Shown: positions 1 through 5,860 of the stretch, piece by piece
How positions within the stretch are numbered: the first letter of the stretch is position 1
How the letters are laid out: each line of letters begins with the position of its first letter
NCBI GenBank assembly: GCA_021804185.1
Contig: JAJZKL010000077.1
Location: 1-6,225 of the forward strand
DNA length: 6,225 nt
Source of the DNA: Thermoplasmata archaeon
GTDB lineage: Archaea; Thermoplasmatota; Thermoplasmata; Thermoplasmatales; Thermoplasmataceae
Reading direction: 5' to 3'
Translations under genes and position numbers: made by a program
The notes under the pieces: model-generated
What the model was told of the DNA's origin: nothing
Databases searched by the model: none
Seen by the model: the letters and a program-made list of their open reading frames with translations, nothing else

Positions 1-72
1 CGTTAAGCCTTCATTCACTAGAATCCTGTTTGCCATTGCAAGTTTCTGTTTCATTTCCTGATTATTTTGCAT
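1..72 (-). CDS. Class II aldolase/adducin-like protein, N-terminal 24 residues only
   Basis: The minus strand opens at an ATG (72-70) and stays open to the window edge, giving 24 codons. The last residues read MANRILVNEGLT, which closely resembles the first helix of class II aldolase/adducin-family proteins (typically LANRILxxEG followed by a D-FGH-S segment). Family members are zinc-dependent aldolases, epimerases or decarboxylases, including some aromatic-acid decarboxylases. The zinc-binding histidines would lie beyond the window, so activity cannot be judged. A TTTTTAA element about 25 nt upstream and no Shine-Dalgarno site fit a leaderless start. The gene follows the amidohydrolase on the same strand after about 100 bp. 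The family call rests on a short stretch, so it is moderate only. Confidence 0.6.
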   Translation of the reverse strand, partial: MQNNQEMKQKLAMANRILVNEGLT

Positions 73-93
73 ATGCGAATAGGCATTGAAGTG

Positions 94-100
94 TTAAAAA
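94..100 (-). promoter_or_regulatory. TATA-like element for the class II aldolase-like gene
   Basis: The minus strand reads TTTTTAA here, centred about 25 nt upstream of the ATG at 72, the spacing expected of an archaeal TATA box for a leaderless transcript. A second candidate TATA box lies further upstream at 159-168. Sequence alone does not decide which is used. Confidence 0.4.
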
Positions 101-133
101 GTTTACTTAATCTTCACATTAAGGTGTTTAAAC
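101..133 (-). repeat. Bulged inverted repeat upstream of the class II aldolase-like gene
   Basis: CTTAAT (106-111) and ATTAAG (118-123) form a perfect 6-bp dyad around a 6-nt spacer. GTTTA (101-105) is also complementary to TAAAC (129-133) across a 5-nt bulge on one side. The right arm contains the 8-bp palindrome GTTTAAAC (126-133). It sits directly upstream of the proximal TATA-like element and just downstream of the start point predicted from the distal one. It could be an operator or, if transcribed, a leader hairpin. Confidence 0.4.
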
Positions 134-158
134 AATACGTAAGGGAACAATCCGATTA

Positions 159-168
159 ACCTATAAAA
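159..168 (-). promoter_or_regulatory. Alternative TATA box (TTTTATAGGT)
   Basis: The minus strand reads TTTTATAGGT, identical over 10 bases to the TATA region of the flavin reductase gene at 3931-3940. It lies just after the amidohydrolase stop codon and would start transcription near position 138. That would give the class II aldolase-like gene a leader of about 65 nt containing the 101-133 dyad. Confidence 0.35.
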
Positions 169-175
169 TCTGGAA

Positions 176-841
176 TCAGATTTGAAGCGATGAAACTATC
201 TGTTTCTCTGGAAGTACATAGGCATATTTCAGATCAAGATCAAAGAGTGTTACCTCATGGGAAATCTGTGACCTGTCCGCCACGCATTCAACAGGTATGA
301 ACACCCTGTAATTGTAAGAAAAAGCATCTACTACAGTTGCGCGTATACATCCTGAAGTGACCATTCCTGTAACAATAACGCTGGTAGCCTTGACATAATT
401 TAAGATGGATACAAGAGAGGTCCCAAAGAATGCACTTGGCTTTGATTTTTCCAGGACAATTTCTCCCTTAACGGGAGTCAGGGCGGAATATATATGATTG
501 TGCCCAGGCCTATCGGCCTCAGGAGTAGGATTGCTCTTATTGTTCCATGCACCGCGATAAAGCCTGTATTGCAGATCGTCCCCTGTCATGTCTCTGGTGA
601 ATACTACCTTCAAACCCTTTTCACGAAACAGATTTAGAAGGACATGTATGCTTTCGGCACATGGAATCCCTGTTCTGGAGAAACCGGTTCTGTAACCGTC
701 AAGAACAAACCCATCGGTCATGTCCACTATGAGGAGAACTGGATTGGTTCCAAGATCTGGGGAGGATAGTGTTGTTTTTTCCCGATATTTTCCATAAGTT
801 GCTTCTATGTCAGTCTCAGGTATGATTCCAGGTATATACAT
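176..841 (-). CDS. Isochorismatase-fold cysteine amidohydrolase
   Basis: This 221-residue cytoplasmic protein belongs to the isochorismatase-like hydrolase superfamily and looks closest to the N-carbamoylsarcosine amidase/maleamate amidase branch. The cysteine-hydrolase triad is visible: Asp40 in LLIVDMTDGF, Lys132 four residues before SAFFGT, and Cys165 in GMVTSGCIRATVVDAFSY. The Val-Thr pair before Cys165 matches the family's cis-peptide position, and VECVADR (184-190) is the usual downstream motif. Length is normal. These enzymes release ammonia from carbamoyl or amide groups; NicF-type members hydrolyse maleamate in pyridine-ring catabolism. The ATG at 841 has a TATA-like element about 28 nt upstream and no Shine-Dalgarno site, so it probably has its own leaderless promoter 62 bp beyond the cupin. 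The substrate is not identifiable; a nicotinamidase or true isochorismatase role is less likely from the motif wording. Confidence 0.87.
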   Translation of the reverse strand: MYIPGIIPETDIEATYGKYREKTTLSSPDLGTNPVLLIVDMTDGFVLDGYRTGFSRTGIPCAESIHVLLNLFREKGLKVVFTRDMTGDDLQYRLYRGAWNNKSNPTPEADRPGHNHIYSALTPVKGEIVLEKSKPSAFFGTSLVSILNYVKATSVIVTGMVTSGCIRATVVDAFSYNYRVFIPVECVADRSQISHEVTLFDLDLKYAYVLPEKQIVSSLQI

Positions 842-864
842 GTTCAGGTATATGTTTTAAGACA

Positions 865-873
865 GATAAATAA
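865..873 (-). promoter_or_regulatory. TATA box for the isochorismatase-fold gene
   Basis: The minus strand reads TTATTTATC, centred about 28 nt upstream of the ATG at 841, and no Shine-Dalgarno motif lies before that ATG. This fits a leaderless or nearly leaderless archaeal promoter inside the 62-bp gap after the cupin gene. An imperfect 12-bp palindrome (869-880) overlaps it. Confidence 0.45.
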
Positions 874-903
874 GTTTATTGTTTTCATTTGTAAGACCAA
901 AAT

Positions 904-1257
904 CTATTTCGGTTTTACAAAATATCTTACCTCAAAGGTCTTGCATCCCTTTTCTGTTTTCCATGGACCATGAGGCATGTTCGGTGGCCTGCACGCATAC
1001 ATTCCGGCTGTAAACCTTTTGTTAAGAGTCAGATCAGTAAATTCCCCCTCAAGTATGTAGACCTCCTCCCAGAAATCATGCTTTTGAACACCAATTGGTG
1101 TAGTGTCGGTACCTGGTTCAAAAATCAGAAGCCTGGTAGCTGCCCCTGTCTCCCCGTCCTTAGAAAGGATCTTCTCATTCAATCCTTCAACCGGGCCAGC
1201 GCATCTTGTCGTCTGGACCAGGTTTGCATTAAAAAACTCCATCTCCTTTTTTGCCAT
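904..1257 (-). CDS. Small single-domain cupin protein
   Basis: This 117-residue protein is a single cupin barrel. The first cupin motif is HDFWEEVYILEGEF (60-73), with His60 and Glu64/Glu65 as likely metal ligands. The second is RPPNMPHGPW (90-99), with His96. The end, GCKTFEVRYF, is typical of a family of small cupins often annotated as cupin or ChrR-like domain proteins. Such proteins can be metal-dependent dioxygenases, isomerases or sensors. As the only possible ring-cleavage candidate in the window it deserves attention, but that role is inference. It starts 35 bp after the monooxygenase stop and has an AGGTGAT ribosome-binding site 3 nt before the ATG, consistent with being the last gene of the operon beginning at the flavin reductase. 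Confidence 0.82.
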   Translation of the reverse strand: MAKKEMEFFNANLVQTTRCAGPVEGLNEKILSKDGETGAATRLLIFEPGTDTTPIGVQKHDFWEEVYILEGEFTDLTLNKRFTAGMYACRPPNMPHGPWKTEKGCKTFEVRYFVKPK

Positions 1258-1260
1258 TGA

Positions 1261-1267
1261 ATCACCT
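1261..1267 (-). promoter_or_regulatory. Ribosome-binding site of the cupin gene
   Basis: The minus strand reads AGGTGAT, complementary to the archaeal 16S rRNA 3' end, 3 nt before the ATG at 1257. This fixes the start and marks the gene as internal to an operon. Confidence 0.65.
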
Positions 1268-1292
1268 GTATTTTCGTTGCATTATGATCTTA

Positions 1293-2741
1293 CTATTTGC
1301 TCCCGTCAATATCGTAGCCATCCATGAATCGGTCAACCATTTCCATTGCGGATTGGTATCCGAAATTCCTGTAGGCATACATTCGTGAAACATAAGGAGC
1401 CCCTGCGTAGAACATCTCATACTGAAGATGCCTCCCAGCAAATTCCGTTCCAATAACATCCCAGACAAGTTTGAACAGCTTTACCCTCTCCAGCGTTCCG
1501 GCTCCTGAGGATCTTACATATTGGTTCAGATCCTTCATTGTTTCGGGGTTTAAGAGTTCATGGTAGGTCGAGGGAACTTGAAGAACGCCAGCCCCCGAGA
1601 GCTCTCTTAATATCCCGAGAGCCCGTGGATAAACTTCATTCTGCAGGCCCATGGGTCCATAAAGGAATCTGGGGTTAGGGACAAATGCGCCATGGCCATT
1701 CAGTGTACCTGTATGCTCGGATGCAACCGCCATACCCTCAACCATTGATGCCAGCGAAGCCAGTTCTCCAAGCCTCTCCAGTACACCAGGAATCCTGTCT
1801 GTTCCATTGAATTTTGCCACCTTGGATGCCAAACCAGCAATGAACCTCAGCTTTACGCCCAGCCTTATCTGTGCCTGATTGTTGCCATAAATATGCGCGG
1901 GCGTTTCAAAAAACTGAGACTGAAGGAGCTTGACATTCCGATAGACGAAAATATCCTTCCAGGGAATAAACACATCATCAAACACAACAAGAGCATCGCT
2001 TTCATCGAACCTTGTGGACATAGGGTAGTCAAATATGCCAGGCTTGCCAGACGCATAAGGGTACCTGCAGTAAAGTTTCAGCCCCCTTGCTCCGATTGGA
2101 ACCACAAATGAGAGTGCATAATCCTCGTCCCCCTCAGATAATGGTGGTATGCAGCTTACAAAAAGAGCATCTGCAACTGCCGCTGCAGTTCCTAGCATCT
2201 GAGAGCCTCTCACTATTATTCCGTCAGCTTTCTCTTCCAGAAGAGAGACCTGAATATGCTTTGAATCAAGGTCGTGAGCCTTCTTGGACCTGTCAACCTG
2301 GGGTGGAATAATTGAATATGAATAGAAGAGGTCCTCATCAATCAATTTTCGGTAATGATTGATAACATTCTTTCCAAATTCTCTTTCATCGGAATTAAAA
2401 ATCTCTGGATTTGAGGCAAAGCCGGCAAAGAATCCCCCCACATGATCTGGGCTTCTTCCAATAAAACCAGCGCTAAGTTCAGACCATTTCCGTATGGCTT
2501 CATGTCTAGTAAGCATTTCATCAAGGCTTCTCGGAATCATAAATACGGAATTCCCCGCGGTACCCCACTCAGTATGGAACTGCATTCCGTTTTCCGGCCG
2601 GTGACTGAAGTCATAAAGTTTTCCGATAGACTGGATTATTCCCTTAAAGTGTTCCGATTCATTGACGTTTTCTACGCGTTCGCCGTTAATATATACCTCT
2701 CTTGGACCGAGTGATCTTGAATATGCTTTGGAATCCCTCAT
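1293..2741 (-). CDS. HpaB-family flavin-dependent aromatic monooxygenase (oxygenase component)
   Basis: This 482-residue protein has the length and motifs of the 4-hydroxyphenylacetate 3-monooxygenase large-subunit family. These enzymes use reduced flavin supplied by a separate reductase to hydroxylate phenolic or related rings with O2. The N-terminal domain contains GRSPDHVGGFFAGF (95-108) and YSIIPPQVDR (142-151). The middle domain has VRGSQMLGTAAAVADALF and the beta-rich region ending FDDVFIPWKDIFVYRN. The C-terminal helical domain ends with IGTEFAGRHLQYEMFYAGAP. The cysteine iron-sulfur ligands of the related 4-hydroxybutyryl-CoA dehydratase are not apparent, which favours a monooxygenase. 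In Thermus HpaB, Arg100, Tyr104 and His142 contact the substrate; my alignment gives Arg96, His100 and Tyr142, so the substrate may differ. The ATG overlaps the DUF2848 stop (ATGA), and GGGGGG lies 7 nt upstream. The partner reductase is two genes upstream. Confidence 0.9.
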   Translation of the reverse strand: MRDSKAYSRSLGPREVYINGERVENVNESEHFKGIIQSIGKLYDFSHRPENGMQFHTEWGTAGNSVFMIPRSLDEMLTRHEAIRKWSELSAGFIGRSPDHVGGFFAGFASNPEIFNSDEREFGKNVINHYRKLIDEDLFYSYSIIPPQVDRSKKAHDLDSKHIQVSLLEEKADGIIVRGSQMLGTAAAVADALFVSCIPPLSEGDEDYALSFVVPIGARGLKLYCRYPYASGKPGIFDYPMSTRFDESDALVVFDDVFIPWKDIFVYRNVKLLQSQFFETPAHIYGNNQAQIRLGVKLRFIAGLASKVAKFNGTDRIPGVLERLGELASLASMVEGMAVASEHTGTLNGHGAFVPNPRFLYGPMGLQNEVYPRALGILRELSGAGVLQVPSTYHELLNPETMKDLNQYVRSSGAGTLERVKLFKLVWDVIGTEFAGRHLQYEMFYAGAPYVSRMYAYRNFGYQSAMEMVDRFMDGYDIDGSK

Positions 2742-3418
2742 TGCTGTTCCCCCCTTACTCTGTAATGGACACTCAATTTAAGATTGCTTTCATGGTTGGT
2801 GAGGGTTCCCCTGAATTCCTCTGAAAAACGGAATTTTCCGCCTATGATGGGAATTGTGCCAAGGAATATTACTGCATTTGCAGGCACCCTGCCAAGGCTT
2901 TTTTGCAACAGTCCAGCCAGTTTAAGTGGATGCGTAAGGTCAAGGCATTTACCAATCTGATAGGGAACCCATTTTCCAGATTCACTCACTTCAGAACTCA
3001 ATTCTAAATGATCCCAGGCAAGAGCCAGTTCCTCAAGGGGGACGGCTGTTCTGGATATCGGCTTCTGGCAGGACGCCTTGCTCCTTGCTATGTTTTTCAT
3101 CTCTATCTCCCTGTCAGTGTGGTCACTACCCAGGGAAATGAAGTACGATCCGCCCTTAACCAACAGGACCGGTTCGATTTCTCCAGATGTTTCTGTCCCG
3201 ACAACGGATATCTCTTCAGACTGCGTTGCATTTTCAGAGGGTATTCTGTAGAAGGTTGGGATCTCATCTGGAATCGTTATACCCTGTTTCTGGAGTTCAT
3301 CCAGATGTTCTTTCACTTTCTCTGTGTTGCTTCCAGTGAATCCAGCTATAATCAGTGTGTAATTGCTAAGAGATATTGTTTTCTCAGTTGACGGGATATT
3401 AAATTTCAGAGTATTCAT
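2738..3418 (-). CDS. DUF2848 family protein, FAH-like hydrolase candidate
   Basis: The 226-residue product matches the DUF2848 family by its wording: IAGFTGSN near the N-terminus, IPTFYRIP (53-60), TSGEIEPVLL (77-86) and GSDHTDREIE (97-106). I recognise these from family members; the family has no established reaction that I know of. The E-x-E pair (Glu80, Glu82), followed by Asp99/Asp102 and Arg103, and the late AVIFLGTIP segment resemble the metal-binding and GTP-like motifs of fumarylacetoacetate hydrolase-fold enzymes. A metal-dependent hydrolase acting on a ring-opened or diketo intermediate is therefore plausible, but inferred. I prefer the ATG at 3418: a GTG at 3424 is in frame, but its first base belongs to the GAGGTG ribosome-binding site. 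The gene lies between the reductase and the oxygenase and overlaps the latter by 4 nt (ATGA), so translation is likely coupled. Confidence 0.82.
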   Translation of the reverse strand: MNTLKFNIPSTEKTISLSNYTLIIAGFTGSNTEKVKEHLDELQKQGITIPDEIPTFYRIPSENATQSEEISVVGTETSGEIEPVLLVKGGSYFISLGSDHTDREIEMKNIARSKASCQKPISRTAVPLEELALAWDHLELSSEVSESGKWVPYQIGKCLDLTHPLKLAGLLQKSLGRVPANAVIFLGTIPIIGGKFRFSEEFRGTLTNHESNLKLSVHYRVRGEQQ

Positions 3419-3423
3419 TGCCA

Positions 3424-3429
3424 CACCTC
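3424..3429 (-). promoter_or_regulatory. Ribosome-binding site deciding the DUF2848 start
   Basis: The minus strand reads GAGGTG, 5 nt before the ATG at 3418. It overlaps the TGA stop of the flavin reductase (3430-3428) and also the alternative GTG start at 3424, which makes the GTG an unlikely start. The arrangement suggests translational coupling. Confidence 0.65.
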
Positions 3430-3910
3430 ACCGGGTAGACCCAAACACTCTCCTGTAATAGATCATGGAGCTATTCTGGTTATGAACATAACAATGCTTG
3501 ACCTCCCCAACTATCATCCGGTGATCTGCAATCTTAGATAATGTGTAAAGAGAGCATTCCAACCTGCCAATAGAATCCGGCAGATATGGAATCCCATAAT
3601 CGGTTACGAGATGCGGAAAGGATTGAAACTTCTCTTCCCTGGCGTCTTCTGCGAATCCTCTGGCTTCCTTCTCCTGATCTCCACTCAACAGAGAAACTAC
3701 AAATTTCCCTGAAGATTCTACAGCATTCAAAGTCTTGCTTCCCTCCATTATGAACACGGCGATAAGAGGTGGATTCATTGAGACGGTGGTAAAGGAATTC
3801 ATTGTGGCACCAAATTCCCTGCCATCTTTCATCGCAGAAACAACAGTCACGCCTGTTGGATATCTTCTCAAAAGTTCCCTGTAAGTCTCCGCTGAGAATT
3901 CAGAACTCAT
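3428..3910 (-). CDS. Short-chain flavin reductase, HpaC-like partner of the monooxygenase
   Basis: This 160-residue protein is a flavin reductase-like split barrel of the two-component monooxygenase type. It would use NAD(P)H to reduce FMN or FAD for the HpaB-family oxygenase encoded in the same operon. Visible motifs are RRYPTGVTVVSA (15-26), the flavin-binding stretch FGATMNSFTTVSMNPPL (33-49), GKFVVSLLS (68-76), and ADHRMIVGEV (128-137), equivalent to the family's GDH-x-hydrophobic-GEV segment. Length is typical. The ATG at 3910 has no Shine-Dalgarno site, and a TATA box lies about 27 nt upstream, so this is the probable leaderless first gene of the operon. Its stop TGA is part of the next gene's ribosome-binding site. 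Flavin and pyridine nucleotide preference cannot be told from sequence. Confidence 0.9.
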   Translation of the reverse strand: MSSEFSAETYRELLRRYPTGVTVVSAMKDGREFGATMNSFTTVSMNPPLIAVFIMEGSKTLNAVESSGKFVVSLLSGDQEKEARGFAEDAREEKFQSFPHLVTDYGIPYLPDSIGRLECSLYTLSKIADHRMIVGEVKHCYVHNQNSSMIYYRRVFGSTR

Positions 3911-3933
3911 TATTTGGACAGAACATAGAGACC

Positions 3934-3941
3934 TATAAAAA
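3934..3941 (-). promoter_or_regulatory. TATA box of the flavin reductase operon
   Basis: The minus strand reads TTTTTATA, about 27 nt upstream of the ATG at 3910, which places the start point at or next to the A of the ATG. With no ribosome-binding site present, a leaderless mRNA is predicted. Confidence 0.6.
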
Positions 3942-4105
3942 TTTCCATAGTTTATCTATAGGGGGAGAATTAATAAATAAAGGGAACTTATTGGAGGAAT
4001 TATGTCTCCAGTTAATACATTATATATCTAAACACGTTAAAATTTGAAACATTTGTGGAACCGGAAGATTAAGTTGACATTACGAATTCAGCATTATGAA
4101 ATGAT

Positions 4106-4140
4106 GTTATTCTATCTCCTTAAGCAGATAGACGAATAAC
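4106..4140. repeat. Extended imperfect inverted repeat, candidate operator
   Basis: The core at 4111-4132 is a 22-bp palindrome with a single mismatched pair: TCTATCT (4111-4117) and AGATAGA (4126-4132) flank a CTTAAG centre. The outer arms GTTATTC (4106-4112) and GAATAAC (4134-4140) are also perfectly complementary if 3 nt bulge on the right. It lies about 100 bp before the UbiD-family start and about 200 bp before the reductase start. The likely role is a binding site for a dimeric regulator; a structured transcript is the alternative. Confidence 0.5.
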
Positions 4141-4207
4141 GGTATATTTCTTCCGTAATGTACAAATATTGTAATATTAACCAAAAAACATAGATTTGAT
4201 TCAAAAA

Positions 4208-4217
4208 AACTAAATAT
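4208..4217 (+). promoter_or_regulatory. TATA box of the UbiD-family gene
   Basis: TAAATAT (4211-4217), preceded by an A-run that could serve as BRE, is centred about 24-26 nt before the ATG at 4238. No Shine-Dalgarno site precedes the ATG, so a leaderless or nearly leaderless transcript is predicted. Confidence 0.5.
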
Positions 4218-4237
4218 GTTCTTCTTCTTATTAACGA

Positions 4238-5839
4238 ATGAATGGTTATTACAGGGACCTTAAGGATTATTTAACGGTTCTTAAGGAAAAGGGAATGCTT
4301 TATGAAATAAACAGGCCGGTAAAAAAAGAGACCGAACTGACCGCAATATCCCGCCTTCAGTATCGCGGGATGCCTGAGAACGAGAGAAAGGGGTTCCTTT
4401 TCAATAATGTTACAGACGCAAAGGGGAAAAAATTCGAAATACCAGTGGCAACAGGTATTTACGCATCCTCACTTGGGATGTACGCACTTGGGGTCAAGGC
4501 TGATGCGTCACGGGAATCCATTACAGAGAAATGGGAAAAGGCGCAGTTGCACCCAGTGAAAACAACCATGGTTGAAAAAGGAGAGGTGCAGTACAAGGTC
4601 ATTAAGGGCGCCGAGCTGGACAAAGAGGGCAGCGGTCTCGATCTGCTGCCTATTCCGGCAGAACTGCCTGGATTCAGTGGACAGATAAGAACATCAACCC
4701 AGATTATAACGAGAGATCCGGACACTGGAATAAGGAACGTGGGCAACTACTCAGCCCACCTGTTTGGAAAAAGAAAAATGATGTGGGAGATAAATCGGGG
4801 AAATCAGGGAATCATTCACTGGAACAAATGGAAGAAACTTGGAAAACCAATGCCGGCTGCAATTGTCGTAGGCGGTCCCCCTTCGTATTTCTTTGTGGGT
4901 GCCGCAAAACTTCCCTATGGTGTCGATGAGTTTGATGTTGCAGGGGGGTTTTCTGGGGAAAGCGTTGAAATGGTAAAATGCAAGACCGTTGACATGGAGG
5001 TCCCTGCAAATGCTGATATAGTTGTAGAAGGGCTCATATCTACTGAATATATGGAACCTGGCAATGCGTTCGGGGAATATACTGGGTATATGGCCACTGA
5101 TGTATGGCTGAGGCCTGTCATTGATGTAACTGCTCTTACAATGAGGAAAGACCCGATATTTGTGCATATAATGAGCCAGTTTCCTCCAAGTGAGAGCAGC
5201 AAGGTTCGTCAGGTATCATCAGAAAATGTCTATCTGAATTTTCTGAAGCATGATGCAAAGGTACCGGGAGTGCTGGATGTAGCTTGGCATGAGATGAGCC
5301 AGGCGCAGTGGTGCGTTATAAAGATCAAGAAGGTGAACAAATCTCATCCATGGCAGGTACTTAACTTTGCAGCCGCTTATGACCTCCGCTGGGGAAAATT
5401 CTTCATAGTGGTGGATGAGGATATAGACATACGTTCAATGGATTCTGTTATATGGGCAATGAGCTGGAGAGTTCAGCCAGCAAGGGATATAAGGATCATA
5501 AACGGAAAGATGCCTGGTCTAGACCCATCTGCATACAGTCCCGGCGCATCACATGAGGAGAAGGAATTCCCTGGGGGTGTGGGGAGTTCAGGTATGTTAA
5601 TTGATGCCACAATAAAATACCCATACCCTCCAACCTCACTCCCAAGAAAGGAATACATGGAGAATGCACTGAAAATCTGGAAGGAACTCAAAATGCCAGA
5701 GCTTCACCTCACAGATCCATGGTACGGATATGAGCTTGGCTACTGGCCAGAAGAGTTCAGAAAGGATGCGGAGGATATTGTTAATGGGGACCATTACAAG
5801 ATCGGGGAGAGATTGGGAAAACTGAGGCAAAAGGCATAA
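4238..5839 (+). CDS. UbiD-family decarboxylase homologue with altered active site
   Basis: This 533-residue protein is recognisable along its length as UbiD family, whose members use prenylated FMN and a divalent metal for reversible decarboxylation of aromatic or unsaturated acids. Landmarks are RNVGNY (166-171), PMPAAIVVGG (204-213), LPYGVDEFDVAGG (225-237), TVDMEVPANADIVVEG (250-265) and FGEYTGYM (278-285). Compared from memory with Aspergillus Fdc1, Asn167, Glu231 and Glu280 match Asn168, Glu233 and Glu282. Ser172, Gln190 and Gly275 replace Arg173, His191 and Glu277. Those residues matter for cofactor maturation, catalysis or metal binding, so canonical chemistry is doubtful; Glu273 nearby might compensate. 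The reading frame is intact with no sign of decay. The gene is divergent from the monooxygenase operon and has its own apparent leaderless promoter. No UbiX-type prenyltransferase is in the window. Confidence 0.88.
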   Translation: MNGYYRDLKDYLTVLKEKGMLYEINRPVKKETELTAISRLQYRGMPENERKGFLFNNVTDAKGKKFEIPVATGIYASSLGMYALGVKADASRESITEKWEKAQLHPVKTTMVEKGEVQYKVIKGAELDKEGSGLDLLPIPAELPGFSGQIRTSTQIITRDPDTGIRNVGNYSAHLFGKRKMMWEINRGNQGIIHWNKWKKLGKPMPAAIVVGGPPSYFFVGAAKLPYGVDEFDVAGGFSGESVEMVKCKTVDMEVPANADIVVEGLISTEYMEPGNAFGEYTGYMATDVWLRPVIDVTALTMRKDPIFVHIMSQFPPSESSKVRQVSSENVYLNFLKHDAKVPGVLDVAWHEMSQAQWCVIKIKKVNKSHPWQVLNFAAAYDLRWGKFFIVVDEDIDIRSMDSVIWAMSWRVQPARDIRIINGKMPGLDPSAYSPGASHEEKEFPGGVGSSGMLIDATIKYPYPPTSLPRKEYMENALKIWKELKMPELHLTDPWYGYELGYWPEEFRKDAEDIVNGDHYKIGERLGKLRQKA

Positions 5840-5849
5840 GCCTCTTTTT
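5824..5849 (+). terminator. Possible hairpin plus T-tract terminator after the UbiD-family gene
   Basis: GAGGC (5824-5828) or AGGC (5832-5835) can pair with GCCTC (5840-5844), followed by TTTTT (5845-5849). The structure overlaps the TAA stop at 5837-5839. Archaeal termination relies mainly on T-tracts, so this is suggestive only; readthrough into the next gene, 21 bp on, is possible. Confidence 0.35.
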
Positions 5850-5860
5850 GTTCATCATCC

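Larger units (their letters stand above)
3911..4237. other. Divergent intergenic region (327 bp)
   Basis: This AT-rich stretch separates the minus-strand operon from the plus-strand UbiD-family gene. It holds a TATA box at each end, a 35-bp imperfect dyad (4106-4140), a smaller dyad TGGAG/CTCCA (3992-3996 and 4006-4010), a repeat CCTATA/TATAGG (3932-3937 and 3957-3962) that overlaps the reductase TATA box, and an isolated TATA-like stretch TTATATATC (4020-4028) of unclear use. I see no convincing gene or known structured RNA. Confidence 0.7.

Noticed and set aside
970..1260. Plus-strand open frame of 96 codons across the cupin gene.
   Set aside because: It is antisense to a gene with clear cupin motifs and its translation resembles no family.
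3008..3391. Plus-strand open frame of 127 codons across the DUF2848 gene.
   Set aside because: It is antisense to a recognisable family member, with no ribosome-binding or promoter context and a composition typical of a shadow frame.
3424..3424. GTG at 3424 as the DUF2848 start.
   Set aside because: It overlaps the GAGGTG ribosome-binding site, which is ideally placed for the ATG at 3418.
4002..4031. A 9-codon reading frame (ATG to TAA) preceded by GGAGG at 3993-3997, a possible leader peptide.
   Set aside because: It is too short to support, lies about 200 bp from the UbiD-family start and has no repeated regulatory codons. The GGAGG is also part of a small inverted repeat.
4751..5167. Minus-strand open frame of 138 codons inside the UbiD-family gene.
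   Set aside because: It is rich in His, Tyr and Phe, as antisense frames often are, and the plus-strand UbiD motifs explain the region.
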